Part shown: piece by piece, positions 1-10,041 of the stretch
How positions within the stretch are numbered: position 1 is the stretch's first letter
How the letters are laid out: the number at the start of each line of letters is the position of its first letter
From: Rhodopseudomonas sp. P2A-2r
GTDB lineage: Bacteria; Pseudomonadota; Alphaproteobacteria; Rhizobiales; Xanthobacteraceae
Direction: 5' to 3'
Assembly: GCF_026015985.1 (NCBI RefSeq)
Contig: NZ_CP110389.1
Coordinates: forward strand, 4,062,001 to 4,126,000
Length of the DNA stretch: 64,000 nt
Program-made: the position numbers and the translations under genes
The notes under the pieces: generated by a model
Database searches by the model: none
Seen by the model: the letters and a program-made list of their open reading frames with translations, nothing else
What the model was told of the DNA's origin: nothing

Positions 1-1805
1 CCGCGCACCGCGACGCTGTGGCCGTCGCCTGATATCAACACATCCGGCTGCGTCACCATCGCGGCCCATACCATCGACGCCGCGACAAAGCCCGCGCCGA
101 TCCAGCGCAGCGGCGTGCGCAGCAGTCCGAGCAGCACGATGCCGATGGTTGCCGCGAGCAATGGCCCGGTCCCGAACGCCGGCACGCGGCCGATGGCACC
201 GGGCAATGCCGCGACCCATTGCGTCACCACGATCATCCACTGGATGCCGACATCCATCAGCCGCCAGAACACGCTGTCGAGCCCGAACGGCGCGGCCGCA
301 AGTCCTAACAGCCCCGCCGGCATCACCAGCGCAGAGACCACTGGCATCGCCAGCAGGTTTGCGACGACGCCGTAAGGCGTGATGCGGTGAAAGTGAAACG
401 CCGCATAGGGCGTGGTCGCGAGCCCGGCGACCAGCGAGGCCAGCGCCAGCATGACGATCTCGCGGCCGCCCCACAGCGCCGCGCGCGCGGTGCGCGAATG
501 CTCCGCCGTCGCGAACAGCATGGGCATGCCGACCTGCACCAGGGCCACCAGTCCGAGGGTCGCCGCGAACGACATCTGGAAACTCGGATGCACCAGCGCC
601 TCCGGCGCCAAAGTGAGCACGATCATCGCCGCCACCGCCAGGGTGCGAAAGGTGATCGCACGGCGATCCACCATCACAGCGATCAGCACCACCGCCGTCA
701 TGAAAAACGAACGTTGCGTCGCGACTTCGGCGCCGGACAGCAGCAGCAGATAGAACAGCGCGGCGGCGAGTGCTGCGGCGGCCGACCACTTCTTTATCGG
801 AAACGTCACCGTCAGCACCGGGATCAGCGCCAGCAGCGCGCGCACCGCGAAGAACACCACGCCGGCGACCACCGCCATGTGATAGCCGGAGATCGACAGC
901 ACATGACCGAGGCCGGAGATGAACATGGCGTCGTTGACATCGGGCGAGATGGCGTCGCGCCGCCCAGTCAGCAGCGCAGTGGCGATGGCGCGGCTATCGC
1001 CGGAGAGGACGTTGGCAATGCGCGCATCGATGGCATCGCGCAGACCCTGCATGGTCGCGGCATAGCGCAGCCGTAGGCCACCCGGCGCCGGCGGATCGAC
1101 TGTCTTGATCGCGCCCATGACAAAGCCGGAGGCGCCGATTCCCTGGAAATAAAGGTCGCGGCCGAAGTCGTAGGAGCCGGGCCGCAGCGGCGCCAGCGGC
1201 GGCTGCAGCCGCGCCTTCACGTCAACGAAGCTGCCGACCGCCGGCGCGGTGCCCTTCCTCACCGACAGCCGCACGCGTTCGAGCTTCGTGGTTACGCGCG
1301 GGCCGTCCATCTCGGCGACCCGCAGCACGAAGCGGTCGGTGCGCTCGCGCACCTCGCGGGTCTCGACAAAGCCTTTCAGCGTGACCGAGTACAAAGGCTG
1401 CGCCAGCACCGCGTGGGCGATCCGCGCGGTCTTCAACGTCGCCACCGCGAAGCCCACCGCCAGCGCGGCGACCATCACAACAAGCGGAAACCAGCCGTGC
1501 CGGCGCGACAGAAAGGCCGCGATACACAGTGCGCCGGCAGCCGCGGCGGCGATCCACGCGACCGGCTCATGGTCGGCGACGAAATACAGCGCAATGCCGG
1601 CGCCGAAAGCGATCGGCACCCAGGGCAGCAACCGGCCGGGGCCGGCTTCTGCGCGCGCCCACGCCTGCAGTGTGGCGATGAGCGAAGGCCAGAAGTCTGC
1701 ACCTGGCCGCAGCGCACCGCTCGCCGTTGCGGCCTGCGGCGGCCATGTGCCGGCCTGCGCGCGCGGTCTGGTGTTGCGTCCCCCGTTGGCCATCGCGCGT
1801 CTCAT
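1..1805 (-). CDS. comEC: ComEC/Rec2 family DNA-uptake channel protein (partial, continues beyond left edge)
   Basis: Inner-membrane channel that carries single-stranded DNA into the cytoplasm during transformation. About 601 codons are present and the frame is open to the window edge. Reading from the ATG at 1805 (alternative ATG at 1793) gives a hydrophobic N-terminal region, a soluble OB-like part, then a multi-helix competence domain with the motif GLGHVLSISGYHMAVVAG. At the edge it reads DVLISGDGHSVAVR, typical of the start of the C-terminal metallo-beta-lactamase-like part in rhizobial ComEC. No frameshift is seen. It lies downstream of glnS on the same strand, separated by two palindromic repeats. 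Natural competence is not established in this group, so the physiological role is open. Confidence 0.88.
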   Translation of the reverse strand, partial: MRRAMANGGRNTRPRAQAGTWPPQAATASGALRPGADFWPSLIATLQAWARAEAGPGRLLPWVPIAFGAGIALYFVADHEPVAWIAAAAAGALCIAAFLSRRHGWFPLVVMVAALAVGFAVATLKTARIAHAVLAQPLYSVTLKGFVETREVRERTDRFVLRVAEMDGPRVTTKLERVRLSVRKGTAPAVGSFVDVKARLQPPLAPLRPGSYDFGRDLYFQGIGASGFVMGAIKTVDPPAPGGLRLRYAATMQGLRDAIDARIANVLSGDSRAIATALLTGRRDAISPDVNDAMFISGLGHVLSISGYHMAVVAGVVFFAVRALLALIPVLTVTFPIKKWSAAAALAAALFYLLLLSGAEVATQRSFFMTAVVLIAVMVDRRAITFRTLAVAAMIVLTLAPEALVHPSFQMSFAATLGLVALVQVGMPMLFATAEHSRTARAALWGGREIVMLALASLVAGLATTPYAAFHFHRITPYGVVANLLAMPVVSALVMPAGLLGLAAAPFGLDSVFWRLMDVGIQWMIVVTQWVAALPGAIGRVPAFGTGPLLAATIGIVLLGLLRTPLRWIGAGFVAASMVWAAMVTQPDVLISGDGHSVAVR

Positions 1806-1889
1806 CGCCCGGCATATTCAGCGCGATGCTAGCGGAAGGAATAACCGGGCGGCTACGAGAACGGATGGGGAATGTGTAGGCGCTCCGCA

Positions 1890-1931
1890 CTCTCCATGTC
1901 GTCCCCGCCTTCGCGGGGACGACATGGAGAG
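1890..1931. repeat. Perfect 19-bp inverted repeat (hairpin)
   Basis: Arms 1890-1908 and 1913-1931 are exact reverse complements around the 4-base loop CTTC. The core is GTCGTCCCCGC / GCGGGGACGAC. It lies between glnS and comEC, without a T-tract, and looks like one of the dispersed GC-rich palindromes of Bradyrhizobiaceae. It could act as an RNA stabiliser or weak terminator at the 3' end of glnS. Confidence 0.85.
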
Positions 1932-1938
1932 CAAGCCA

Positions 1939-2035
1939 TAGGATGGGTAGAGCGTCTTCGCGAAACCCATCATTGCCAAGCATCAGGCTGATGGGTTTCG
2001 CTTCGGCGCAGGGCGCCTGCGCTCTACCCATCCTA
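1939..2035. repeat. Nested inverted repeat immediately downstream of glnS
   Basis: The outer arms TAGGATGGGTAGAGCG (1939-1954) and its exact complement (2020-2035) enclose a second perfect pair, CGAAACCCATCA (1961-1972) and its complement (1989-2000). The element ends 10 bp from the glnS stop codon. The two-tier stem suggests a mobile palindromic element or transcript-end structure. No protein gene is credible between 1806 and 2044. Confidence 0.85.
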
Positions 2036-2044
2036 CAATTCTGC

Positions 2045-3712
2045 TCAGGTCGCCTTGGCGTAACTATCCCTCAATCCAACCGTGCGGTTGAACACCAGTT
2101 TGCCCGGCGCGGAATCCTTGTCGCGGCAGAAGTAGCCCTGGCGCTCGAACTGCACGGCGGCGTCGGCATTGTCGCCGGCCAGCGCCGGCTCGACCATGGC
2201 GCCGGTCAGCGTTTCCAGCGACTCCGGATTGATCTGCGCGGCGAAGTTGGCGGCGTCGGGCTGCGGCGCGGTGAACAGCAAATTGTAGATCCGCACTTCC
2301 GCCGGCACCGCTTCCGCCGCGCTGACCCAATGGATGGTCGCCTTGACCTTGCGCCCGTCCGGCGCATTGCCGCCGCGGGTTTCCGGATCGTAGGTGCAGC
2401 GTAGTTCGACCACTTCGCCGGCCGCGTTCTTGATCACGTCGCGGCAGGTGATGAAGTAGCCGTAGCGCAACCGCACTTCCCTGCCCGGCGCCATGCGGAA
2501 GAATTTCTTCGGCGGCTCTTCCATGAAGTCGTCGTGCTCGATGTAAAGCTCGCGGCCGAACGGAATTTTGCGCGAACCCAAGCTCTCGTCCTCGGGGTGG
2601 TTGACCGCGTCGAGCTGTTCGACCTGGCCTTCCGGATAATTCTCGATCACCACCTTGAGCGGCTTGAGCACCGCCATGCGGCGCTGCGCGGTGCGGTTGA
2701 GAGTCTCGCGGATGGCAAAATCGAACATGTCGATGCCCACCGTGCTGTTGGCCTTGGCCACGCCGATGCGCTTGACGAATTCGCGCAAGGCTGCGGCCGG
2801 CACGCCGCGACGCTGCAGCCCGGCCAAGGTCGGCATCCGCGGATCGTCCCAGCCGCTGACATGGCCGCCGCGCACCAGTTCGGTAAGCACGCGCTTGGAC
2901 AGCAGCGTGTAGGTCATGTTCAGGCGGGCGAACTCGTACTGGTGCGGCCGCGATGGCACCGGAAGGTTGTCCAGGCACCAGTCGTACAGCGGCCGGTGAT
3001 CCTCGAACTCCAGCGTGCAGATCGAATGCGTGACATGTTCGATCGCATCCGACTGGCCGTGGGCGAAGTCGTAGCTGGGATAGATGCTCCACGCCGTGCC
3101 GGTGCGCGGATGATACGCATGCAGGATGCGGTAGATCACGGGATCGCGCAGGTTGATGTTGCCCGAGCCCATATCGATCTTGGCGCGCAGCACCCGGGTG
3201 CCGTTCGGAAACTCGCCGGCGCGCATCCGCGCGAACAGGTCGAGATTCTCCTCCACCGAGCGATCCCGGAACGGGCTGTTCTGGCCGGGTTCGGTCAGGG
3301 TGCCACGGGTCAGGCGGATCTCTTCCTGGGTCTGGTCGTCCACATAGGCCTTGCCGGCGCGGATCAGGTGCTGTGCCCAGCCATAGAGCTGCTCGAAATA
3401 GTCCGACGCATAATGCAGGTTGCTGCCCCAGTCGAAGCCGAGCCAGCGCACGTCGCGCTGGATGGCGTCGATATATTCCTGCTCTTCCCGGGTCGGGTTG
3501 GTGTCGTCGAAGCGCAGGTTGCAGATACCGCCGAATTCCTCGGCAATGCCGAAGTTCAGGCAGATCGACTTGGCGTGGCCGAGATGCAGGTAGCCGTTGG
3601 GCTCCGGCGGAAAGCGCGTCACCACGCTCTTGTGGGCGCCGGAGGCCAGATCCGCCGCAACGATGTCGCGGATAAAGTCACGGCCTGCTTCGGTTACCGA
3701 TTCGTCTGTCAT
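2045..3712 (-). CDS. glnS: Glutaminyl-tRNA synthetase
   Basis: Class I aminoacyl-tRNA synthetase that charges tRNA-Gln directly. The 555-residue product carries the HIGH-type motif HLGHAKS after PPEPNGYL, and LLSKRVL as the KMSKS counterpart, followed by the two C-terminal beta-barrel anticodon-binding domains; length is normal. The ATG at 3712 is chosen because the protein then begins [13 protein letters not shown] and has an AAAGG sequence just upstream; the frame is open further but that extension is unlike the family. It is divergent from gltX with 170 bp between the starts. Many alphaproteobacteria lack this enzyme and make Gln-tRNA through GatCAB, so its presence is informative. Confidence 0.95.
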   Translation of the reverse strand: MTDESVTEAGRDFIRDIVAADLASGAHKSVVTRFPPEPNGYLHLGHAKSICLNFGIAEEFGGICNLRFDDTNPTREEQEYIDAIQRDVRWLGFDWGSNLHYASDYFEQLYGWAQHLIRAGKAYVDDQTQEEIRLTRGTLTEPGQNSPFRDRSVEENLDLFARMRAGEFPNGTRVLRAKIDMGSGNINLRDPVIYRILHAYHPRTGTAWSIYPSYDFAHGQSDAIEHVTHSICTLEFEDHRPLYDWCLDNLPVPSRPHQYEFARLNMTYTLLSKRVLTELVRGGHVSGWDDPRMPTLAGLQRRGVPAAALREFVKRIGVAKANSTVGIDMFDFAIRETLNRTAQRRMAVLKPLKVVIENYPEGQVEQLDAVNHPEDESLGSRKIPFGRELYIEHDDFMEEPPKKFFRMAPGREVRLRYGYFITCRDVIKNAAGEVVELRCTYDPETRGGNAPDGRKVKATIHWVSAAEAVPAEVRIYNLLFTAPQPDAANFAAQINPESLETLTGAMVEPALAGDNADAAVQFERQGYFCRDKDSAPGKLVFNRTVGLRDSYAKAT

Positions 3713-3882
3713 GGGGTGCCTTTCAAGCTGCGCCCTATGTGCCAAATCCGCGGCCCCGCGCCAAGGGCCGGAGCGGCGGATTGGAACCGGTCCGCCGTGC
3801 CGCCCGCAATTCGCGGGGACAGCGTGCGGGCGGTGTGATAAACGCCCGCCAACAGTCCCCTCAGCATCGATCGAAGCCATTA

Positions 3883-5307
3883 ATGACCGCACCTGTTGTC
3901 ACCCGCTTTGCGCCCTCCCCGACCGGATTTCTCCATATCGGCGGCGCCCGCACCGCTTTGTTCAACTGGCTCTATGCGCGCAAATTCGGCGGCAAGATGC
4001 TGCTGCGGATCGAGGACACCGACCGCGAGCGCTCCACCGAGCCGGCCATTGCGGCGATCCTCGACGGGCTGAAATGGCTTGGCATCGAGTGGGATGGCGA
4101 CACCGTGTTTCAGTTTGCCCGGGCCGGCCGGCACCGTGAGGTGGCCGAGCAGCTGCTCGCCGCAGGCAAGGCCTACCACTGTTACGCCACCGCCGACGAA
4201 CTCAAGGAGATGCGCGAAAAGGCCCGCGCCGAGGGCAAGTCCAAGCTGTACGACGGCCGCTGGCGCGACCGGGCCGCCACCGCGGCCGAAGCCGGCATGA
4301 AGCCGACGATCCGGCTGAAGGCGCCGCTGACCGGCGAGACCGTGATCGACGACCAGGTGCAGGGCCGCGTGGTCTGGCAGAACGAGAACCTCGACGACCT
4401 CGTTCTGCTGCGCGGCGACGGCAACCCGACCTACATGCTCGCGGTGGTGGTCGACGATCACGACATGGGCGTCACCCATGTGATCCGCGGTGACGACCAT
4501 TTGATCAATGCTGCGCGCCAGAAGCAGATCTACGATGCGCTCGGCTGGGAGCTGCCGAGCATGTCGCATATCCCGCTGATCCACGGCCCCGACGGTTCCA
4601 AACTGTCGAAGCGCCATGGCGCGCTCGGCGTCGATGCCTACCGCGCGCTGGGCTATGTGCCGGCCGCGCTACGCAACTACCTGGTCCGGCTCGGCTGGAG
4701 CCATGGCGACCAGGAGATCTTCTCGACCGAGGAGATGATCGCGGCCTTCGACCTGTCGGCCATCGGCCGCTCGGCGGCCCGGTTCGATTTCGCCAAGCTG
4801 GAAAACCTCAACGGCCATTACATCCGCCACTCCGACGATCAGTCTCTCGCAACCATGTTCGAGGATGTGCTGAGCTACGTCCCGAACGGCGCGACGCTGA
4901 AAGCCAAGGTCAACGATACCACCCGCGCCCAGCTGCTGCAGGCGATGCCCGGCCTGAAAGAGCGTGCCAAGACCCTGATCGAGCTGATCGACAATGCCGG
5001 TTTCATCTTCGCCGACCGGCCGCTGGCGATGGAGCCCAAGGCCGCCGCGGTATTGACGCCGGAGACCCGGGCACTGATCGGCAAGCTTCAGATCGCGCTG
5101 GCCGAGGTGACCGACTGGAGCGCCACGACCACCGAGGCGGCGATGCGCACCTTCGCCGAGGCCAACGGGCTGAAGCTCGGCGCCATCGCCCAACCGCTGC
5201 GGGTGGCGCTGACCGGAAAGACGACGTCGCCGGGGATCTTCGACGTTCTGGCGGTACTCGGGCGGTCGGAATGCCTGTCCCGGCTGGCGGATCAGGCATC
5301 CGTTTAG
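3883..5307 (+). CDS. gltX: Glutamyl-tRNA synthetase
   Basis: Charges tRNA-Glu with glutamate. The 474-residue class I enzyme starts [20 protein letters not shown], containing the HIGH-type signature, and has the KMSKS-type motif SKLSKRHG in the middle; the C-terminal helical anticodon-binding region follows. The ATG at 3883 is preferred over upstream in-frame starts because the protein then begins exactly at the conserved N terminus. It is divergent from glnS, so 3713-3882 must hold both promoters. gltA follows 149 bp later on the same strand, the usual order in this family. Confidence 0.96.
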   Translation: MTAPVVTRFAPSPTGFLHIGGARTALFNWLYARKFGGKMLLRIEDTDRERSTEPAIAAILDGLKWLGIEWDGDTVFQFARAGRHREVAEQLLAAGKAYHCYATADELKEMREKARAEGKSKLYDGRWRDRAATAAEAGMKPTIRLKAPLTGETVIDDQVQGRVVWQNENLDDLVLLRGDGNPTYMLAVVVDDHDMGVTHVIRGDDHLINAARQKQIYDALGWELPSMSHIPLIHGPDGSKLSKRHGALGVDAYRALGYVPAALRNYLVRLGWSHGDQEIFSTEEMIAAFDLSAIGRSAARFDFAKLENLNGHYIRHSDDQSLATMFEDVLSYVPNGATLKAKVNDTTRAQLLQAMPGLKERAKTLIELIDNAGFIFADRPLAMEPKAAAVLTPETRALIGKLQIALAEVTDWSATTTEAAMRTFAEANGLKLGAIAQPLRVALTGKTTSPGIFDVLAVLGRSECLSRLADQASV

Positions 5308-5390
5308 GGGCCTGACGGCCGATTTTGCCCATCTTGCAGCGCACACAGCAATGCGATACGCATTCTGGCGAAGCCTGCTCCGGCCTGCCG

Positions 5391-5412
5391 CGCAATGTTT
5401 CCTGACATTGCG
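5391..5412. promoter_or_regulatory. Inverted repeat in the gltA leader region
   Basis: CGCAATGT (5391-5398) and ACATTGCG (5405-5412) are exact complements separated by 6 bases, ending 44 bases before the gltA start. The size and spacing fit either a dimeric regulator operator or a small leader hairpin. No regulator can be named from sequence. Confidence 0.4.
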
Positions 5413-5456
5413 AACCGGCCTGCCGGCCTCTCAACGATCGCATCGGGGACGACACG

Positions 5457-6758
<1,302 letters not shown>

Positions 6759-6780
6759 TTGCCTCGACTAGATCAAACAC

Positions 6781-6810
6781 AAACGGCGGACCCCACGGTC
6801 CGCCGTTTTC
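6781..6810 (+). terminator. Rho-independent terminator of gltA
   Basis: A 12-bp perfect stem, AAACGGCGGACC (6781-6792) and GGTCCGCCGTTT (6797-6808), closes a CCAC loop and runs into TTTT and a further T-rich stretch. It lies 22 bases past the gltA stop and also separates gltA from the convergent lrp-type gene. Confidence 0.9.
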
Positions 6811-6828
6811 GTTTGCGCGGTACCGGCG

Positions 6829-7305
6829 TCAGGCCGGCGACTTCAACTGCATGTAGCTGGTCGGAATCGCGGTCGTGAACTTCATCTCTTCCATGGCGAT
6901 GGACGAGTTGATGTCGGAAAACTCCAGCCGCTTGATCATGCGCTGGTAGACCGCGTCGTAGGTCTCGACGTCGGGCACCACGATGCGCAGCAGATAGTCG
7001 GTATCGCCGGTCAGCCGCCAGGCCTCGACGATCTCAGGGATGTCGCCGATTACCCGCCGGAACGCCTGCAGCCAGTCCGCCTCGTGACGCGGCGCCTTCA
7101 CCGAGGCGAACACAGTCATCGGCACGTTGACCTTGCGCCGGTTCAACAGGGCCACCCGCCGGGTGATGACGCCGTCCTCATCCAGCCGCTTGATCCTGCG
7201 CCAGCACGGCGCCGTGCTGAGGCCGACCTTTTCCGCGATGGTGGCGATCGCGACCGAGGCGTCGTTCTGCAGGATATCGAGAATCCGGCGATCAATGGCA
7301 TCCAC
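6829..7305 (-). CDS. Lrp/AsnC family transcriptional regulator
   Basis: A 158-residue feast/famine regulator. The N-terminal helix-turn-helix runs from MDAIDRRILDILQNDASVAI to about residue 60 (STAPCWRRIKRLDEDGVI), followed by the alpha/beta RAM ligand-binding domain (LTGDTDYLLRIVVPD). Such proteins form dimers to octamers and respond to amino acids. It is divergent from the racemase gene across 193 bp of AT-richer DNA that holds an inverted repeat, so it is the likely local regulator of the racemase-lyase-SDR-Bug cassette, probably with autoregulation. The effector is unknown. Confidence 0.9.
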   Translation of the reverse strand: MDAIDRRILDILQNDASVAIATIAEKVGLSTAPCWRRIKRLDEDGVITRRVALLNRRKVNVPMTVFASVKAPRHEADWLQAFRRVIGDIPEIVEAWRLTGDTDYLLRIVVPDVETYDAVYQRMIKRLEFSDINSSIAMEEMKFTTAIPTSYMQLKSPA

Positions 7306-7364
7306 GCGCTGATTCCTCCCGAATATTGAACCTAGAATGCTAATCTCTCGTCATCACCGATAAA

Positions 7365-7396
7365 ATATTGCTCTAATCTTGAAATTTAAGCAATAT
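7365..7396. promoter_or_regulatory. Inverted repeat between the Lrp-type regulator and racemase genes (candidate operator)
   Basis: ATATTGCT (7365-7372) and AGCAATAT (7389-7396) are exact complements 16 bases apart in an AT-rich stretch unlike the surrounding GC-rich DNA. Lrp/AsnC proteins bind loosely palindromic AT-rich sites, so this is the best operator candidate in the divergent region 7306-7498. Binding is inferred from position. Confidence 0.5.
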
Positions 7397-7498
7397 CCTC
7401 GCCGCCCTGGATCGATTTCGGCGATCTTCGATCGCATTGTTGCGCGGTCTATTTGTTATCCTTCCGGCCACATCTGAAGCTGGCAAGGACGGACCGGA

Positions 7499-8221
7499 AT
7501 GCGAACCATCGGATTATTGGGCGGGATGAGCTGGGAAAGCACCGCGGTTTACTACCGACGGATCAACGAGACCGTCCGCAACAGGCTGGGCGGCCTGCAC
7601 TCGGCCGAGGTGATCCTGCACTCGGTCAATTTCGAAGCCATCGTGGCGCTTCAGAAGGCCGGCGACTGGGATCAGGCCGGTGCGGTGCTGGCACAGATCG
7701 CGCGCAATCTGGAAGGCGCCGGCGCCGACTGCGTCCTGATCTGCACCAACACCATGCACAAGCTGGCCGACACAGTTCAGGACGCGATCTCGATCCCGCT
7801 GCTGCACATCACCGACGTGACCGGTGAGGCGGTCAAGGCCGCGGGCTGTCGCCGGCCCCTGCTGCTCGCCACCCGCTACACGATGGAGCAGGATTTTTAC
7901 CTCTCCAAGTTGCGCGACGACCACGGCCTTGCGCCGCTGGTACCGAACGACGAGGACAGGACCGCTGTTCACGACGTCATTTTTGGTGAATTATGCTGCG
8001 GCATCGTCAGCCAAGCATCGCGTCAGCGCTATCTCGACGTGATCGCCACGGCCAAGGCGGCGGGCGCCGACAGCGTCATTCTCGGCTGCACCGAAATCGG
8101 CCTGCTGATCGGCGCCAAGGACTTCGACCTGCCGGCGTTCGATTCCACGTTGATTCATGCCGATGCGGCGGTAGCCTTCGCCCTCGACCAACTGGACACG
8201 CGGAAACGCAACGCCGCGTAA
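7499..8221 (+). CDS. Aspartate/glutamate racemase family protein
   Basis: Cofactor-independent amino acid racemase of the RacX/YgeA type, 240 residues. It begins MRTIGLLGGMSWESTAVYYR, the family N terminus, and shows the two catalytic cysteines in symmetrical contexts, CTNTMHK and GCTEIGLL. Members interconvert L- and D- amino acids; substrates vary (aspartate, lysine, arginine, homoserine and others), so specificity cannot be read from sequence. It is the first gene of a cassette with a DHDPS-family enzyme, an SDR and a Bug receptor, which suggests catabolism of an imported D- or modified amino acid. Confidence 0.88.
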   Translation: MRTIGLLGGMSWESTAVYYRRINETVRNRLGGLHSAEVILHSVNFEAIVALQKAGDWDQAGAVLAQIARNLEGAGADCVLICTNTMHKLADTVQDAISIPLLHITDVTGEAVKAAGCRRPLLLATRYTMEQDFYLSKLRDDHGLAPLVPNDEDRTAVHDVIFGELCCGIVSQASRQRYLDVIATAKAAGADSVILGCTEIGLLIGAKDFDLPAFDSTLIHADAAVAFALDQLDTRKRNAA

Positions 8222-8317
8222 ATCCCCGCGCCTGCATGGCACGGTTCGCCACGCTGCTGTGGCCAACCGTGCCAACCATGATAGGTTCAGAAAAATTCGA
8301 ACAACAGGAGATGTGAG

Positions 8318-9259
8318 ATGTCGATCAAGAAGCTGACGGGGTCCTTCGTTGCGCTGATTACACCGTTCAACAAGGACGGCTCGGTGGACTTCGCCGCATT
8401 CCGCACGCTGCTGAAATTCCACCAGGACAACGGTACCTCGGCGATCCTGATCATGGGCTCCACCGGCGAGTCCTCGATGCTGTCGCAGCAGGAAAAACAG
8501 CAGATCATCGTCGAGTGCGCGAAGATGAAGACGCCGGACATGCCGATCTTCTTCGGCTGCACCGGCAACAACACCGACACGACTATCGCCAACGTCCGCT
8601 TCGCCAAGGACAATGGTGCCGACGGCGCGATCCTCGCGGCGCCCGCCTATATCTGCGCGCCGGAAGCCGACATCGAACGCTTCTTCCTCGACGTCGCCGA
8701 CGCCACCGACCTGCCGCTTGGCATCTACAACAATCCGCCGCGCGTGAAGAGCGACCTTCATTGGGACAACCTGATCCGCATCTTCAAGCACCCGAACTAC
8801 GTGGTGCACAAGGAGTCCACTGGCCGCGTCGGCCAGGTGGCGCAGGTGCTGGCCGCCGATTGCGGCGTGTCGGTGATGTGCTGCGACAGCCCGAACCTCG
8901 GCCTGGTGGTGCCGACCATGAGCCTCGGCGGTCACGGCACCGCCAACATGACCGGCAATCTCGCGCCGGCCGAGATGGCTATCATCTCCACGCCGTGGAC
9001 CAGCTACACCGAAGCCGTCGGCTTCAAGAATGCCTATCTCGGCCTGCTGCCGCTGCTGCACTACACCTATTCGGCGATCAATCCGGTTGCCGTGAAGTCG
9101 CTGATGAAGGCGATCGGCATGCCGGCCGGCGATCTGCGCAAGCCGCTGACCATGCTGGAAGGCGAAGCGCTGGCCAAGGGCATCCGCATCATCCAGGAGC
9201 TCGAGCTCGACAAGAAGTACGGCTACAAGATCTCGTCGCTCTCGGCCGTCGCGGCCTGA
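8318..9259 (+). CDS. Dihydrodipicolinate synthase / N-acetylneuraminate lyase family protein
   Basis: TIM-barrel class I (Schiff-base) lyase or aldolase, 313 residues. Family features are the carboxylate-binding loop GSTGESS near residue 48, the tyrosine in LGIYNNPPR, and the Schiff-base lysine in VVHKEST. The strong ribosome-binding sequence CAGGAG is 8 bases before the ATG. It is 3 bases upstream of the SDR. The cassette context argues for a catabolic retro-aldolase or related reaction rather than lysine biosynthesis, but the substrate is unknown. Confidence 0.85.
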   Translation: MSIKKLTGSFVALITPFNKDGSVDFAAFRTLLKFHQDNGTSAILIMGSTGESSMLSQQEKQQIIVECAKMKTPDMPIFFGCTGNNTDTTIANVRFAKDNGADGAILAAPAYICAPEADIERFFLDVADATDLPLGIYNNPPRVKSDLHWDNLIRIFKHPNYVVHKESTGRVGQVAQVLAADCGVSVMCCDSPNLGLVVPTMSLGGHGTANMTGNLAPAEMAIISTPWTSYTEAVGFKNAYLGLLPLLHYTYSAINPVAVKSLMKAIGMPAGDLRKPLTMLEGEALAKGIRIIQELELDKKYGYKISSLSAVAA

Positions 9260-9262
9260 TCG

Positions 9263-10041
9263 ATGGATCTTGGAATCCGCGGTCGCAAGGCACTTCTCAG
9301 CGGAGCGAGCCGCGGTATGGGCAAGGCCTGCGCCATGGCGCTGGCCAAGGAGGGTGTCGATATCACCATCCTGGCCCGCACGCCCGAAACCCTTGAAGCT
9401 ACCTGCGCCGAGATCCGCGACGCCACCGGCGTCGCGGTGACGGCGGTGGTTGGCGACATCACCACCGCCAAGGGCCGCGACGATGCGCTGGCGGCCTGCC
9501 CCGATCCGGACATTCTGCTCAACAATGCCGATGGTCCGGTGCCCGGCGACTTCCGCGACTGGACCCACGCCGACTGGTCGGCAGCGCTCGACGCGATGAT
9601 GCTGAGCCCGATCGAGATGATGCGGCGGAGCGTCGACGGCATGATGGCGCGCGGCTTCGGGCGGATCATCAACATCGTGTCGCGCAGCGTGAAGATTCCG
9701 CAGCTCGAACTTGGCCTGTCCAACGGCGCCCGCTCCGGCCTGGTCGGCTTTGTCGGCGGGCTCGCCCGCCAGACCGTGGCGCATAACGTCACCATCAACA
9801 ACCTGCTGCCGGGTATCTTCGACAGCGATGCGCAACGCCGCCATATCGAGGGCATGCTGGTACCGGGCGGCAAGAGCTACGATGAAATCTGGCGCGAGCG
9901 CGCCGCCGCCAATCCCGCCAAGCGCTACGGCCGGCCGGAAGAACTCGGCGCCTACTGCGCCTTTCTATGTTCAGAGCACGCAGGATTCGTTACAGGCCAG
10001 AACATACTGGTCGACGGGGAAGCTACCCAGGAACCTTTTGA
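9263..10041 (+). CDS. SDR family protein with atypical active site (frameshift near the 3' end)
   Basis: Short-chain dehydrogenase/reductase fold, about 259 residues. The cofactor loop SGASRGMGK (residues 13-21) and NNADG (88-91) are present, but the classical YxxxK is replaced by SNGAR (residues 153-157), as in a divergent SDR subgroup, so reductase activity is uncertain. As sequenced the frame fails to stop and would run through the next gene. Adding one base near 10024 restores DGEAYPGTF and a TGA at 10039-10041 overlapping the downstream ATG, the expected family C terminus. The shift is therefore a recent single-base loss or a sequence error. Confidence 0.8.

Noticed and set aside
387..1941. 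Several plus-strand frames opposite comEC
   Set aside because: All overlap the intact comEC frame and show no family features.
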